DNA from: Isoetes taiwanensis
Taxonomy: Eukaryota > Streptophyta > Lycopodiopsida > Isoetales > Isoetaceae
Length of the DNA stretch: 64,000 nt
NCBI GenBank assembly: GCA_021234155.1
Contig: JAJEKV010000091.1
Coordinates: 2,241,501-2,305,500, forward strand
Reading direction: 5' to 3'
Shown: piece after piece, positions 9,424-19,910 of the stretch
Layout of the letters: each line of letters opens with the position of its first letter
Numbering within the stretch: position 1 is the stretch's first letter
Notes under the pieces: generated by a model
What the model was told of the DNA's origin: nothing
Database searches by the model: none
The model's input: only the letters and a program-made list of their open reading frames with translations
Position numbers and translations under genes: made by a program

Positions 9424-10988
9424 ATTTGGAGGTTTTAAGGTGTATTCAACACTATCAAAATGATAATAAGAACACAAGACGCCAAACACAAGAAGCCAAT
9501 TTGAAACTATGCTCAAGTTGGAGTTAGAACCTCCAGATCACTTAAGGTGATCAGTCTTTAGAAGAAAAATCCACTGAAATAGCTCGAAGAATAATAGTCC
9601 ATACCTTTCCTAGTTCTAGAAAATGGTAGCAGTACTCAAATCGAGGTGGTTTGCAAAAATGGATTGTTTTCTTGATTTTAATTGCTCATACTAGTGAAGC
9701 AGAGTATGTAGAATGCTGTGGAGGAATCCTTGGCCAAGTCAGAGCTCAGATCTGTGAGATATTCGAGTTAAAAGTTGAGTCAAAATCTGGTCAGTGAAGG
9801 GTCAAACTAAATACAGTAATAAAAAAAGAAAGATTTTGAGTTGTAGATGGAGTTTTTGAAAGACTCCAAAGCCAATATGGGATAAGTGATCAAATTTCAA
9901 TTCGGATCACTAAAAGTATTTTGTGTGCACTGTTTTGCAAAAATACAGTCAAGAACAGTCTCAGACATAATGCAAAATTTTGCAACTCAAGTATGGATTG
10001 GTTTTCTTTTTTGAAAATTTCAAAGCACACAAGTGTTAATAGGTACAAGGATGAATGGCGACTCGCCAAATAGGAATTTGGAACAAGGGTGTTGAATTTT
10101 TTGTAATGGCAAAACAATAGAAATCATGTTAGACATTTTTTTCGAACTCAATAGGCAATTTTCATTGATAAGAAGGTAATATAGGTCATAATAAAGTTTT
10201 GTTGAAGTTAATCAGTCCTTCATACCCATCAGAAGATCATTCAGAACACATTAAATATCATAAGAAGGTATTTTTTAATTAGATCTTTGCAAATCCAACC
10301 GAAGCATGCACAGAATTCTTCAGATCATGTTCAGCATGTATCAATGTTGAATTTGAGCATGTCTGGGCCTTCAAAAAGTTTGCAACATGATTACCCCTAC
10401 ATATATTTTCGATTTTATGGTTCCTGCATCTTAGGTATTAAATTTAGGCTTAAGTTATTCCTTATGATCCGGAATCCAAGAATAGGGGAAATGACCGAAT
10501 AAATGGAGCACGTGATGGCTTGATTCGAGACAGCTTTCTAATTTTAGGGTTCATAACAAGAGTTTTGTGATATGATGCCATGTATTTCTCGAGTATAAAC
10601 TATGTATTTTTTCGTGTATTTCAGGTATTTCGTGATTTCAGCCATGGTTTTGAACGGGTCGAAAGCCAAACAATAGTAAGGCATAAAGTTTAAAGGCTTG
10701 GAACCATGGCAAAAAACCCTTAGTTCTAAAACTTGGCTTTGCAAAACTTTGTAAAATCTTAGAACCCATATATGAGCATTCTTAAAGTCGAGTTAGGGTG
10801 ATTTGGCAAAGGGGAAAAATGGCACATGTGCAAGGTGTGAGAAGGCAAGGTTTAGACAATATGAATATGTGCAAAAAAGGCAATATGGATATGTGGGAAA
10901 AATGATTACTGTATGAAATTTTTAGAATAAGGAATATGGGGCAAAAGATTTAAGTTGTAGAAGTGGATAACTCGAGGAAATATATATA

Positions 10989-11752
10989 ATGTCATCGATT
11001 CGCGTAGCGGATCGAGATTCTTGCACAAGACGAGCATCTCATCTTTCAGCAGTATCCATGGCTTCTATTCTTTGATCTCATGATTCTTGCACAAGACGAG
11101 CATCTCATCTTTCAGCAGTATCCATGGCTTCTATTCTTTGATCTCATGCGGAGGAGAGGCTTCTTCTTGCATGAGCTTCTCTTTCTTGACCATTCATATC
11201 CTTTCCAACCTCTTCTATCTTTGCCCTTTTGTCCGGTATAGGACAATCTTCAACTTTTCTCCTCGGTTCTAGTATTTGAAGTTCTCTAGTATCGGGATGT
11301 TGTTGTTTTCATGCGAGTCGCAGTGCAAGAATGTCATCGATTCGCGTAGCGGATCAAGACGAGCAGGTCCAGGGGTGATGCGCAGGTCCAGGGGTGATGC
11401 GCGACTTCGGTATTCTCTGTGGAACGTGGGTTTTTTTGTGGGAACGTTTAGCAGCCCTGCGTTGTCCTTGCCGAGATTTTATCGCTAGGGTTTTTCCTCG
11501 AAAACCCGAAAGGGCAGGGTTCTTTAATCCCGGCGATAAGCTCTCGGCAGGTACACTAGCCAACATCTGTAGCACACAATTTTATTTGGGATCCAGGTGT
11601 TATAACTGGATATTCCCTATGTTTTTTCATTTTTTGGGTAGCCTGCGATGTGCAGTTACCCGCTCTATACCATTGTAGAAAAAACTGCTGAGATGAATGA
11701 AAAGTCTATCTATCGGGATGTTGTTGTTTTCATGCGAGTCGCAGTGCAAGAA
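10989..11752 (+). mobile_element. Composite insertion absent from copy 2
   Basis: This segment interrupts the match between copy 1 and copy 2 (the empty position lies near 35030). It is a mosaic: a perfect 66-bp tandem duplication (11016-11081 and 11082-11147), a 42-bp exact direct repeat (11290-11331 and 11711-11752, beginning TATCGGGATGTTG), and a short repeat ATTCGCGTAGCGGATC at both ends of its left part. The inner segment 11332-11710 contains a stretch with GGGTTTTTCCTCGAAAACCC and a later AATCCCGGCGATAA, resembling the 3' ends of the LINEs in this window. No complete gene is present. Confidence 0.55.
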
Positions 11753-12047
11753 TTAGGAATATAGTGTAGGAAATAATAAATAGGCAACACAGGCTGAGTT
11801 TGCGGTGGCATATTTGAAGATCAAAAGATTGGCGAGAGGTTTTCCACAGATTTAGGCATATGCATTGGCACAGTGCTTTTGGATAGAAACAGGTAAAGTA
11901 AAAAATAGAGCAGAAGCAAGGATTCAGTGCTTCCCACAGTGTGCATATTCGCCAAAGCAATTTCTTGGCAGTATAACTATCAGATGCATCCTTCTCTCGA
12001 TACATTTGCTGAAAAGATTTTGTGTCAAGCTTACGAATATGACTTAA

Positions 12048-14667
12048 CACTAGAGTTGTCCCATGATGGACCAAAAATGGTCCATTTGCAAAGTTCACTT
12101 TAAAATTCGTATAAAATCAACGGCACAAAATCTATTTGAACCCTTCCTAAGGGTTCATATGTGGCAGTCATACTCTACTAGAAAAATATCTAAAAATATA
12201 TACGCCTCCATTCTTGTAAGTTATGCTCTAACAAACTCAGGGGGGTCAACTACCAAAAGATTCATGTTCAAATAAAGTCAAACTGTTTCAACAAAAAGAT
12301 TTTTTCAAATTTTTTCATTACCATTATAGTTTTCTACACGAGATAGAGAAAAAGACACAAAAAATCACATGTCAATCCGAAGTCTGTGAAGAAAGATAGG
12401 GCTTTTCAAACATGACAGGGTCAAAACTACTTTCTGCCTCCTCAGAATCAATTATAGTTCCCAGAAGGCAGTTGTAGTTTAAATACAACAACTTTTACAA
12501 GGAAATGTGTTTTGAGCTAATATTTGAAATATAAGCGATTGACAAGTTCCTCCATCCCATAAAAATATTGGCTGGCCTTGAGTTTGATATTTGAGCTTTT
12601 ATTTTTTATCTCAAGTTTAGGGAACTTGTAATAATGACTAATATTTCCGCATATAGAGCAAAAATTATTCTATGATGTCCTCCAAAGAATCATATTATGA
12701 AAGTCCAAAATAATATGAAACCAATGCAAAAACAAGCTCATTAAAAACGCAAAAGACATGGTCACAAGAATTCAAGAAAGGTTTCTGTACCTGAGCCCAT
12801 TACTGGTTCATAGATCCATTGAAAATAAATAACTTCCTTATGTTAATCGATCTCAAGTTGAATTTTGGGATATGAATAGTTTCTGATTTACTCGAGTAAT
12901 TGAAAATATTTGTTGAGCATTGGGATTTGGATTTATCTTTACACTATTAACTTCAAATATGTCTTCTATGTTTATTCTAGATTTATGCCTCGAGATGTGA
13001 CTTTGAAAAGTCACACTCTCAAAATTTCCCATTTTATAAAATAAATGCAAAAAAGTTTAAAGAAAAATATGAAACTTTATGACCATAAAAAGTCAAGTTA
13101 GACTGCTATGTGCAGTTCCACTGCAGACCATTATTGGTCCACAGGACTGGAAGTTTAAAAATTAATAGAGGCAACATCTTAATCAATTTTGATCCCAACT
13201 TTGGAATAGATTATATGTATAGTTCTCTATAGGATAAAATTGGTTGGTTAGACGAGCTTGCATAATTTGAGGGCAATGTTTAAGCACAAACAACTGTGAA
13301 TTTATAGTGTACTTATTCACCAATTGAATCTACATGGACTTTCACTCCCACCTTTCAAAAATTAGATTATTAAATGTAAGAAACAATAGTATTATTATTG
13401 GGACAAAATGGATAGGGCTAGAGATATATATATGCTCTATACAATTGGTCTAGTTATGGACTATAAATGGTCCATGCTTAATTATATTCATGTTGAAAAT
13501 TGAGAGTTATATTGCAAAGGAAGGCCCACATTCATGAAAAATATAGTGTACATGAAAGATGACCTACATGTAACATTATCCTATTAAAACTCCAATGCTT
13601 TATAGCAGCAATAGATATACCAGATTTATACTAGTAAGAAATGACTATGTTTCTCCGTCTTTTTTTGCAAGAAGGCCACACAACCTATATAATGGACCTA
13701 TATATATGTCCCTTGTCATATTATTGAACCATTTGGAAGGTTTATTTGGAGAATTATAGCGTGTTCTCTACAAAGCTGAGAAAGACGCATCAAAGGTCAT
13801 GTGGTCTAATTATTGATTCTCATAGTTAAACTTCATCAATAAACATCACTAGCTATGTAAATGTTCAGTCTTCAGCCTATAATTTTAGAATTAACTCAAA
13901 TTTTTAACCTTTAATGTGTTAATCCTGTGGCTGTACATCATCTTTAAACCTAGTTAATTGCATGGTTAAACCCTAATTACACTATATGCAAGTTGATAGA
14001 GTAATTTTCTATGTAGATATAAGTAGAATGCATCATTCATTACCCTCGTGATACTTATAGATGGTGATTTTGGAGGATTTTAACATATAATTTTGTCCAA
14101 AATTCTGTATAAGAAATTCTCTATTAAATTTGGAAGTCGATATAACTTATGAACACTCCAAAAAAACATGACATCGTACTTCATATAGTTAACAACTCAT
14201 GGCCACAAGAATTACGCCAAAACTTATAATAATAAGAGAGAAATAATTCCTAATCCGTAAGCAGCATTTTTTCACAAAATGGGGTTTGACGACTTTCACG
14301 AATGTTAGATGATAGCAACCAAAGCTGAAAACATACAAATCAATGTGTCCTATCATAGATAGGCAACCACTTCCAATTTTAACAAGGTTTAGGTCTGCTT
14401 ATGGTAGGAAAACTCAAGAATGCAATTCTAGACTGTTGCAGAAACTGCCAAATTCTCTAAAATTTGGACAATCACCACAATATATAGGTGAGTTCATTGG
14501 TCGTGAGATTCTCCAAAATCATTAAGAATCAAGTAAAGATTGATATGGCAGTGATATATTGTGAAATTGAAACTTCTATTCTCATATATAATGGTTTAAG
14601 TGGCAGTGGGTCAACTGGATCAATTCTGGTCCATGGAGCAGGAATGGTCCCCGAGACAACTCTAGTG
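12048..14667. mobile_element. 2.6-kb non-autonomous DNA transposon with CACTAG termini
   Basis: The left end CACTAGAGTTGTC (12048-12060) is mirrored by the right end GACAACTCTAGTG (14655-14667), a 13-bp perfect terminal inverted repeat. Both sides are flanked by TTAA (12044-12047 and 14668-14671). The homologous block 33595-36062 has a single TTAA at 35345-35348 with no insertion, which confirms both boundaries. The CACTA start and 13-bp ends recall CACTA (En/Spm) elements, but those normally make 3-bp duplications, whereas TTAA is the piggyBac-type target, so the superfamily is open. Subterminal and internal palindromes of the form GGACC(N)GGTCC occur near 12066, 13125, 13450 and 14630. There is no transposase-like frame. 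Confidence 0.8.
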
Positions 14668-14858
14668 TTAAAATATCAATATGCCGCTAAGGAATACTAT
14701 CTCAGATACATCTGTTAGCAACAAAAACTGATCACAAATGAATAATAGAATAATATGGGACGACTGCTCCAGATAAATATACAGCACCAAAATGATCCGG
14801 AGGAAGAAATAATCTCGATAGAACCTCCATTCTGATGACAGATTTTTCCACATCCCTA

Positions 14859-15215
14859 TCAATTGGCCTTAGGAGGCAAAATTCGAGAACATCTAGATGC
14901 TGCCACGAAGAAACTAAAATAGAAGTTTGAAGAAAAAAAATTCTGGGCCCAAAAAATTTTCATATTAATAATACAAAAGACAATAGAGTATCCCTCCATG
15001 TCTCTGAACCATGGAGGGGCCTTGAATTTGATCATGTGGGGGCTGCCACCCTCCACAAAATCGAGGAGCAGGTGGGAGAGGAGGAGCTTGTGCTCCTTAA
15101 AAATGTAAATACCCAGCACCTCTTCATCTCCACGCTTCCTAATGCCCGTCTTAATCTCAACCCTTGATAGTAACATGTCATTGATCCTTACCCCTTTTTT
15201 GAAATTTTGTTGCAA
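14859..15215 (-). CDS. Unknown open frame shared by both duplicated blocks
   Basis: An open frame of about 118 codons runs on the minus strand and includes SRVEIK, GDEEVLGIYIF and LLLDFVEGGSPHMI. The homologous frame in copy 2 (35635-35886) keeps these words with scattered replacements. I do not recognise a family. It may be an exon of a lost gene or a chance frame kept open in two related copies. The open frame has no convincing ATG start: it begins at a TTG. Confidence 0.25.
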   Translation of the reverse strand: MQQNFKKGVRINDMLLSRVEIKTGIRKRGDEEVLGIYIFKEHKLLLSHLLLDFVEGGSPHMIKFKAPPWFRDMEGYSIVFCIINMKIFWAQNFFSSNFYFSFFVAASRCSRILPPKAN

Positions 15216-15392
15216 CCACCTTTGTCTTCAAATCTAAACCCTTCAATTTTAACAACTAAATCTAGACCCTTTAGTTTTTTAGTGCCTTAGACTTTATAAT
15301 ATTTGGGCTTTATAAAAGAGCCCCCTTCACCTTTAAGCATACAAAATACATAGTTTTCCCATGCTAATCGAGTGCCAAAGACCCGGTCAACA

Positions 15393-15473
15393 TCAACGCC
15401 CAAACGAAAAAATAGGCCGGTCCCTTCGACCCAAATGCTTCAAGTTGTTTTTGTCCATAAAAGTACAATAGAA
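15393..15473. other. Short unique joint between the two block copies
   Basis: About 80 bp lie between the end of copy 1 and the start of the copy 2 fragment, with no match elsewhere in the window. Confidence 0.5.
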
Positions 15474-15635
15474 GATTTGGAGTTTTAAGGTGTACTCCGA
15501 CACCATAAAAATGATAATAAGAACACTAGAAGCCAACCTGAAACTATGCTAAAGTTGGGGTTATAACCTCCAGATCACTTAAGGTGATCAGTCTTTAGAA
15601 GAAAAATCCATTGAAATAGCTCAAAGGAAGGAAGG
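15474..15635 (+). repeat. Large direct repeat, copy 2, left fragment
   Basis: Matches 9424-9592 (shared GATAATAAGAACAC, ACCTCCAGATCACTTAAGG and TGATCAGTCTTTAGAAG). The match stops where the LINE 3' tail begins and resumes at 33595. Confidence 0.85.
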
Positions 15636-17631
15636 AAGTAAGGTATTTTTATCGTCCACGGAGATCAATCGGTCTATGGGACCCAATACAAAAGCGCAGC
15701 AAGCGGATTACTACCCTGATTAAAAACCCCTCACCGAAGGGTTTTGAGAGGAAAAACCGTGGCGACAATCGGCCGGCCGACAAACCTGTTCCAATATCTG
15801 AAATGCAAAAACACACAAAATATATACACTCATGTATCAGACCCATAGTGCCCGATCAATGAAAGAAACAAAGGGGGCAAAGGTGGCTCGCCAGATCTAA
15901 AGTGCACTCCCCAGATGATGCGTCCCCATGGCGGCACGCATCGCCGGTGTGTTCATCGGCAAATGTAGGGGCAAGTCCGGCCGCATTTCCTAAAGGAACA
16001 TTTTCGCCCGGATCCGATCAAATCCCGAAAGCAACTCGGAAAGTGTGAGACTCATCCTCAATGGCACCCGCTTGGCGGATCGATGAGCCCCGCCCCGGGC
16101 GGGCTCCCAATCCACCTCCGCCCGCCTCGATCTCGGAGATGGTGGGCACCGTCGAGAATGGAGGCAATGAGTTTTTGAGCTGGGAACGTAGGTAGAGCTG
16201 CAGGCCCCGCCAACGCGGGGTTGATGTGCTCCTTGTAATGGGCCATTTTGACCTGCTCTAGAGCCGGGATCCTAGAGCTTGCCAAGGAAGCAAGCGTCCC
16301 GGTATTCCCGCAGCCGCCACCACGATCTGTGTCCACCTCCATCACGATTATCTGCGACGCCCATCCGGCCGAACCAGTCTCTCTTACCCCTCAATAGGCC
16401 ACTGAGCGGCTGCGGGCCCATTGCCTGGCGTAAGCGGGTCGCGGAGCCCGAGCATCACCCATATTAACCATTTTTCTAAAGTAGCGATGTGTCTATCAAG
16501 GGCTGCCGTTGAAGCGGCAGAATCCGCTTTTGAAGTGGGATTTTGATAGGGGACTGAAGGTTTCACCCCAAGTGCCCGTGCAAAATGCCTTACACTGCTC
16601 CCAAGTCATTCAGTGCCAAAGAGGCGATCTCGGGCCCCCAAACCTCGACCCCGTATAGAAGGACATGCTTTCGACCGGCCCAAAACGATGTGGACCGATG
16701 GCCCCAATCATAGAGCTACGCGATGGTGTTGTTCTACATGGCATAAAAGCTTTTTCCAGCTTCCAAGTCACCCGCAGTTTTAGATGGACATCTCCCAACC
16801 CAGGCGAGGGGGAACTCCACCCCTAGGTACTTGTAGGTGGCGTGACCTCCGCGAGTACATCCCCTCAAAATGTGAGTCACCGAGGCGTGGGGTGGCGTGA
16901 AGAGGATATGAGAACCACCACGGTCTTGGCGGTTCTGCAGCATGTCACACAGCTGGCGGGGAATGTGTGCAGGGCATCGGATGAGGCGCATAGCAGGGTG
17001 TGGGCGAGAAAGTCAACGTCGTCATAAATGGGCGGATGACACAGTGCAAAAAGTATGCCACTGATACTTTCGATAGGCGGGGGCTCTAAGCTTGGTCAAT
17101 GTAGAGGCCAAAAGTGTTGGTGAGAGAGGGGCACCCTGCCGGACCCGATACCCTTGGTGAATGCTTGGCCCATGAACGCATCCTGCCAAAAAACAACTCT
17201 CATACGGCACGTATATAGCAGCCCGGTTAGCGCCAGTCCTAGTCCTGACTTTCGAGGACCCGTATCGAAAACAGCCTTGAAGTCCACAAGCGGCAATACA
17301 AGTCCTGCCGATGGTTTTGGTGTCTTCAATCGGTGCCGCCGGTGTAAAGATATGATCAATCGTTGAGTGGCGAGGTCTAAAGCACCGCTATGTGAGGGCT
17401 CGCACATGCGCTACCTCGCCCAACCCGGGTCAACTGTTGCGCCGAGAATGCCCGATAGCGGTTTGGCAAATCTTGAATCCGACCATGATCGTCCATTAAT
17501 TGGCGGACGGTGTGGGTCGCCGGCCTTGTGAATGGGGACAACCCTGTTTGTGGTCCATTGTCGGGGGAAACCTTCCTGCAATGCTCTGTTGAACATGGTA
17601 GTGAGGATCGGCACCAGCGGCCGCCCTGCCC
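15636..17631 (-). pseudogene. LINE, 3' half: reverse transcriptase end and 3' UTR
   Basis: Minus-strand non-LTR reverse transcriptase relic. From 5' to 3' it shows NRVVPIHKAGDPH near 17540, LVDFKAVFDTGP near 17280 and FYDDVDFLAH near 17010, the last matching the catalytic (Y/F)xDD box. KYLGVEF near 16830 follows. Stops and frame changes are frequent. The 3' UTR (15640-15760) has the same block as the LINE ending at 60735: GGTTTT... AAAACCC ... GGGGTTTTTAATC, then GGGTCCCATAG and GTGGACGATAAAA. It ends in a short CTTC-type microsatellite tail rather than poly(A), which fits RTE-like LINEs. Its 5' half is 31397-33594; the two were separated by the LTR element inserted between them. Confidence 0.75.
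17627..17631. other. Target-site duplication TGCCC (left)
   Basis: TGCCC precedes the 5' LTR and is repeated at 31392-31396 directly after the 3' LTR. The five-base length is the usual LTR-retrotransposon footprint. Confidence 0.85.
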
Positions 17632-18275
17632 TGATATGGTGGTGCTCGGGGGAGTGGTTCAGGCCAACGCATCCAGATTTAAAAACTAGTAATTAGTGTG
17701 CCAAGGCAGACTAGATCATAAGTTATGATTTTAAATGCTTGGGTTATGTTAGGCAATAAACTTTTTAACAATGAACCATTGGTTATTTAATGAAAATTCA
17801 AATGCAAGGCTGATAACAGGTCGCGGACATTGTCTGCAAAAATAGTTCGAGATCATACAAGATCTCCCGGATCTGTGGTAAAAAGGCAGATCCAGCTCTG
17901 TTAAAGGGAAATCCTAGATATTTTTAACCGATGCTTACCTTTTTGGAAGATATTTGTGAATAGAAAAAGGTTCTTCCTGAAATAGCTTGATCGCTGCCTA
18001 TATAAGCAATTGTTCCTCTTATTTCTGATAGAGAAGGTCTACGGTTGAGTTCTGGAGCTAAGTCCTTCTGTTCTGACTACGGTTTTGATTGGCTGAGCTT
18101 GTTCTTTGAAGATGAACTCTTGGATGCGATTGGGAATGCAAGATAACGATTTCTTGCAGAGCCTGGACCCAGTTGGGTGGAGAGCTTTGGGCTAAAGGCC
18201 TGGTTTTTAGAATGGTTAATGACTTCATGTCTAAATTCTGTTTCCTGTTTTCTGGCTAACTTGTGATTTGTATCA
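17632..18275 (+). repeat. 5' LTR
   Basis: Begins TGATATGGTGGTGCTCGGGG and ends CTTGTGATTTGTATCA. The last ~520 bp match 30875-31391 and the first 33 bp match 19633-19665. A TATA-like CTATATAAGC near 17998 is conserved in the 3' LTR near 31117 and is a plausible Pol II promoter. Confidence 0.9.
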
Positions 18276-18277
18276 AG

Positions 18278-18289
18278 TGGTATCAGAGC
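18278..18289 (+). other. Primer-binding site for initiator tRNA-Met
   Basis: TGGTATCAGAGC starts two bases after the 5' LTR and is complementary to the 3' end of plant initiator methionine tRNA, the usual minus-strand primer for plant LTR elements. Confidence 0.9.
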
Positions 18290-19616
18290 TAAGTTTCTTT
18301 CACTGGAGCTTGTGGATAGATCTTAGTAAGAATAGAAATCTTGAAATTTATCACTTAAGCCCAGCCCATAACTATGATAAGGAGAAGCCAAGGTTTAGAG
18401 ATCTGCTATGGGATTGTCTCTCAGCAAATACTGTATTGAATATGAACATTCCTGGGTGACAAAATAAGCCCTGAAATCAGAGCCCTAGTACTGGCCCCTC
18501 GTTCCTAAGAGCAGTATATCTAGAACTGTAGATGCAAATCAGAAATAGATGGAATATCTTTGCAAGTCTGGTATGGTTATTGTAGGGAAGAAAGTAAAAC
18601 AAAGTATAACCTCATACCAAAGATAATCTGATCATGGAAGAATAGATCAGAATTTGCTGAAGCAGTCAGCAGAATCGCATTGTTTAAACCGCACTGTTAC
18701 TCTGGTCAGAACTAAAACTATCTCCTTGATTGAATGGTTATGGCGTGGAAGAAGTCATGCCGAATCTGAAGAAGTCATGCCGAATCTGTCCTGCACAACT
18801 GAGAACCGTGGTCGAAGCCCTAATGCCGCTCACACCAGAACCCTAAACGCCGTTTTTTAAGATTATTTGATGCCTTGGTGTTTGTGGAGTAATGCTGGTC
18901 ATTTAGTTTTATTTAGTCGTTAAATATGAAGGAATTATTGAACTAAGCCGCTATTAAGGACAAGACTTTTGTTTTTTAAATTGTAGTCATAATGGACTAG
19001 CTAACTTGATGCTGTCAAAACCATATAGTGAATAAGGGAGTCGTAACAATTAAGCTGGGATTACTGAAATAAAGGGTCGTACCACGTTTTATTCTAAAGC
19101 TATAGAGTCACTAGTGGTTTAAATACGTGTCTGAAGGAGAAGAATCCTTAGTTTATAACTTACAGTCATGATGGATTGAAAGATATGTTAAAGGCATAAA
19201 CCACAAATCAGAGGAACCACATTAATTAGGATGGGTTTGTTAGTCTAACAATGTTTGATGAGTTATCGCAGAACATGGACGGTACGACGTAAAAGAACAT
19301 CTCGTGGAGGAGTATGAGCGAACTTTGCAAGTTATCTGCAATCCTTTATCTATGAAAAATATATAAAGGTGTCAAGTCCTCTAAATGAACTGAGGCCATT
19401 TCTAATAGAATTGAAATGAAAGACCTCTAAATGAATTGAGGCAATTTTTAGCCTAAAGGGCTGGACTTGAATATTTCTGATTGTGGACACAATCAGGGCT
19501 TGCAACCATGGATTTGGTTGTATATATTTCTAGTTGAGAAATCAACTAGGGTTGCAACCATGGACTTGGTTGTGGTAAATTTGCCATATAATTCCTTGAC
19601 CGAGGGCGATCAATCC
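18290..19616 (+). other. Non-coding internal region of the small LTR element
   Basis: No gag, protease, integrase or RT motif in any frame. It holds small internal repeats: a 20-bp unit GAAGAAGTCATGCCGAATCT twice near 18747-18786, and GCAACCATGGA followed by TTGGTTGT at about 19502 and 19554. Length and emptiness suggest a parasite of an autonomous relative. Confidence 0.7.
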
Positions 19617-19632
19617 CGGGAAGGGGAGGAAT
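19617..19632 (+). other. Polypurine tract
   Basis: CGGGAAGGGGAGGAAT lies immediately before the 3' LTR start TGATATGG and would prime plus-strand synthesis. Confidence 0.8.
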
Positions 19633-19665
19633 TGATATGGTGGTGCTCGGGGGAGTGGTTCAGGC
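19633..19665 (+). repeat. 3' LTR, first 33 bp
   Basis: Exact copy of 17632-17664. The match stops at 19665, where the 11.2-kb insertion begins. Confidence 0.9.
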
Positions 19666-19910
19666 GGGGAATTTTATTTGGAGGGTTTTTTTGGAGATGG
19701 CTTGGAGGGTTCCATGTGAGAATATTCCTTAGAATATTCTATTGTGGCATGCTTCACCAGTCGCCATTTTTTTCATGTAGCAAAATTCACTATAAGACCT
19801 TTGAACATAAAACAATTTTGTGTTCAACTAATGAACATGTGTAGTGTGAAGGTTATAACATATGCATACCATAATGATATGGGAATCTTCCTACCAAGAA
19901 CTGTTTTTCC

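Larger units (their letters stand above)
9424..15392 (+). repeat. Large direct repeat, copy 1 (carries two insertions)
   Basis: This block matches, in the same orientation and order, 15474-15635 joined to 33595-36062. Matching landmarks include AATAGTCCATACCTTTCCTAG at 9595 and 33598, ATTGGCGAGAGG at 11829 against ATTGGCGAAAGG at 35112, and the minus-strand open frame at 14859-15215 against 35635-35886. Copy 1 is longer because of insertions at 10989-11752 and 12048-14667. The copies differ by many substitutions and small indels, so the duplication is old. It could be a tandem duplication or two insertions of one dispersed repeat. Confidence 0.8.

Noticed and set aside
9424-15635. 9424-9592 and 15474-15635 as LTRs of one retrotransposon
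   Set aside because: They lack TG...CA ends, a primer-binding site and a polypurine tract. The collinear match of the second one with 33595-36062 explains them as parts of a duplicated block.
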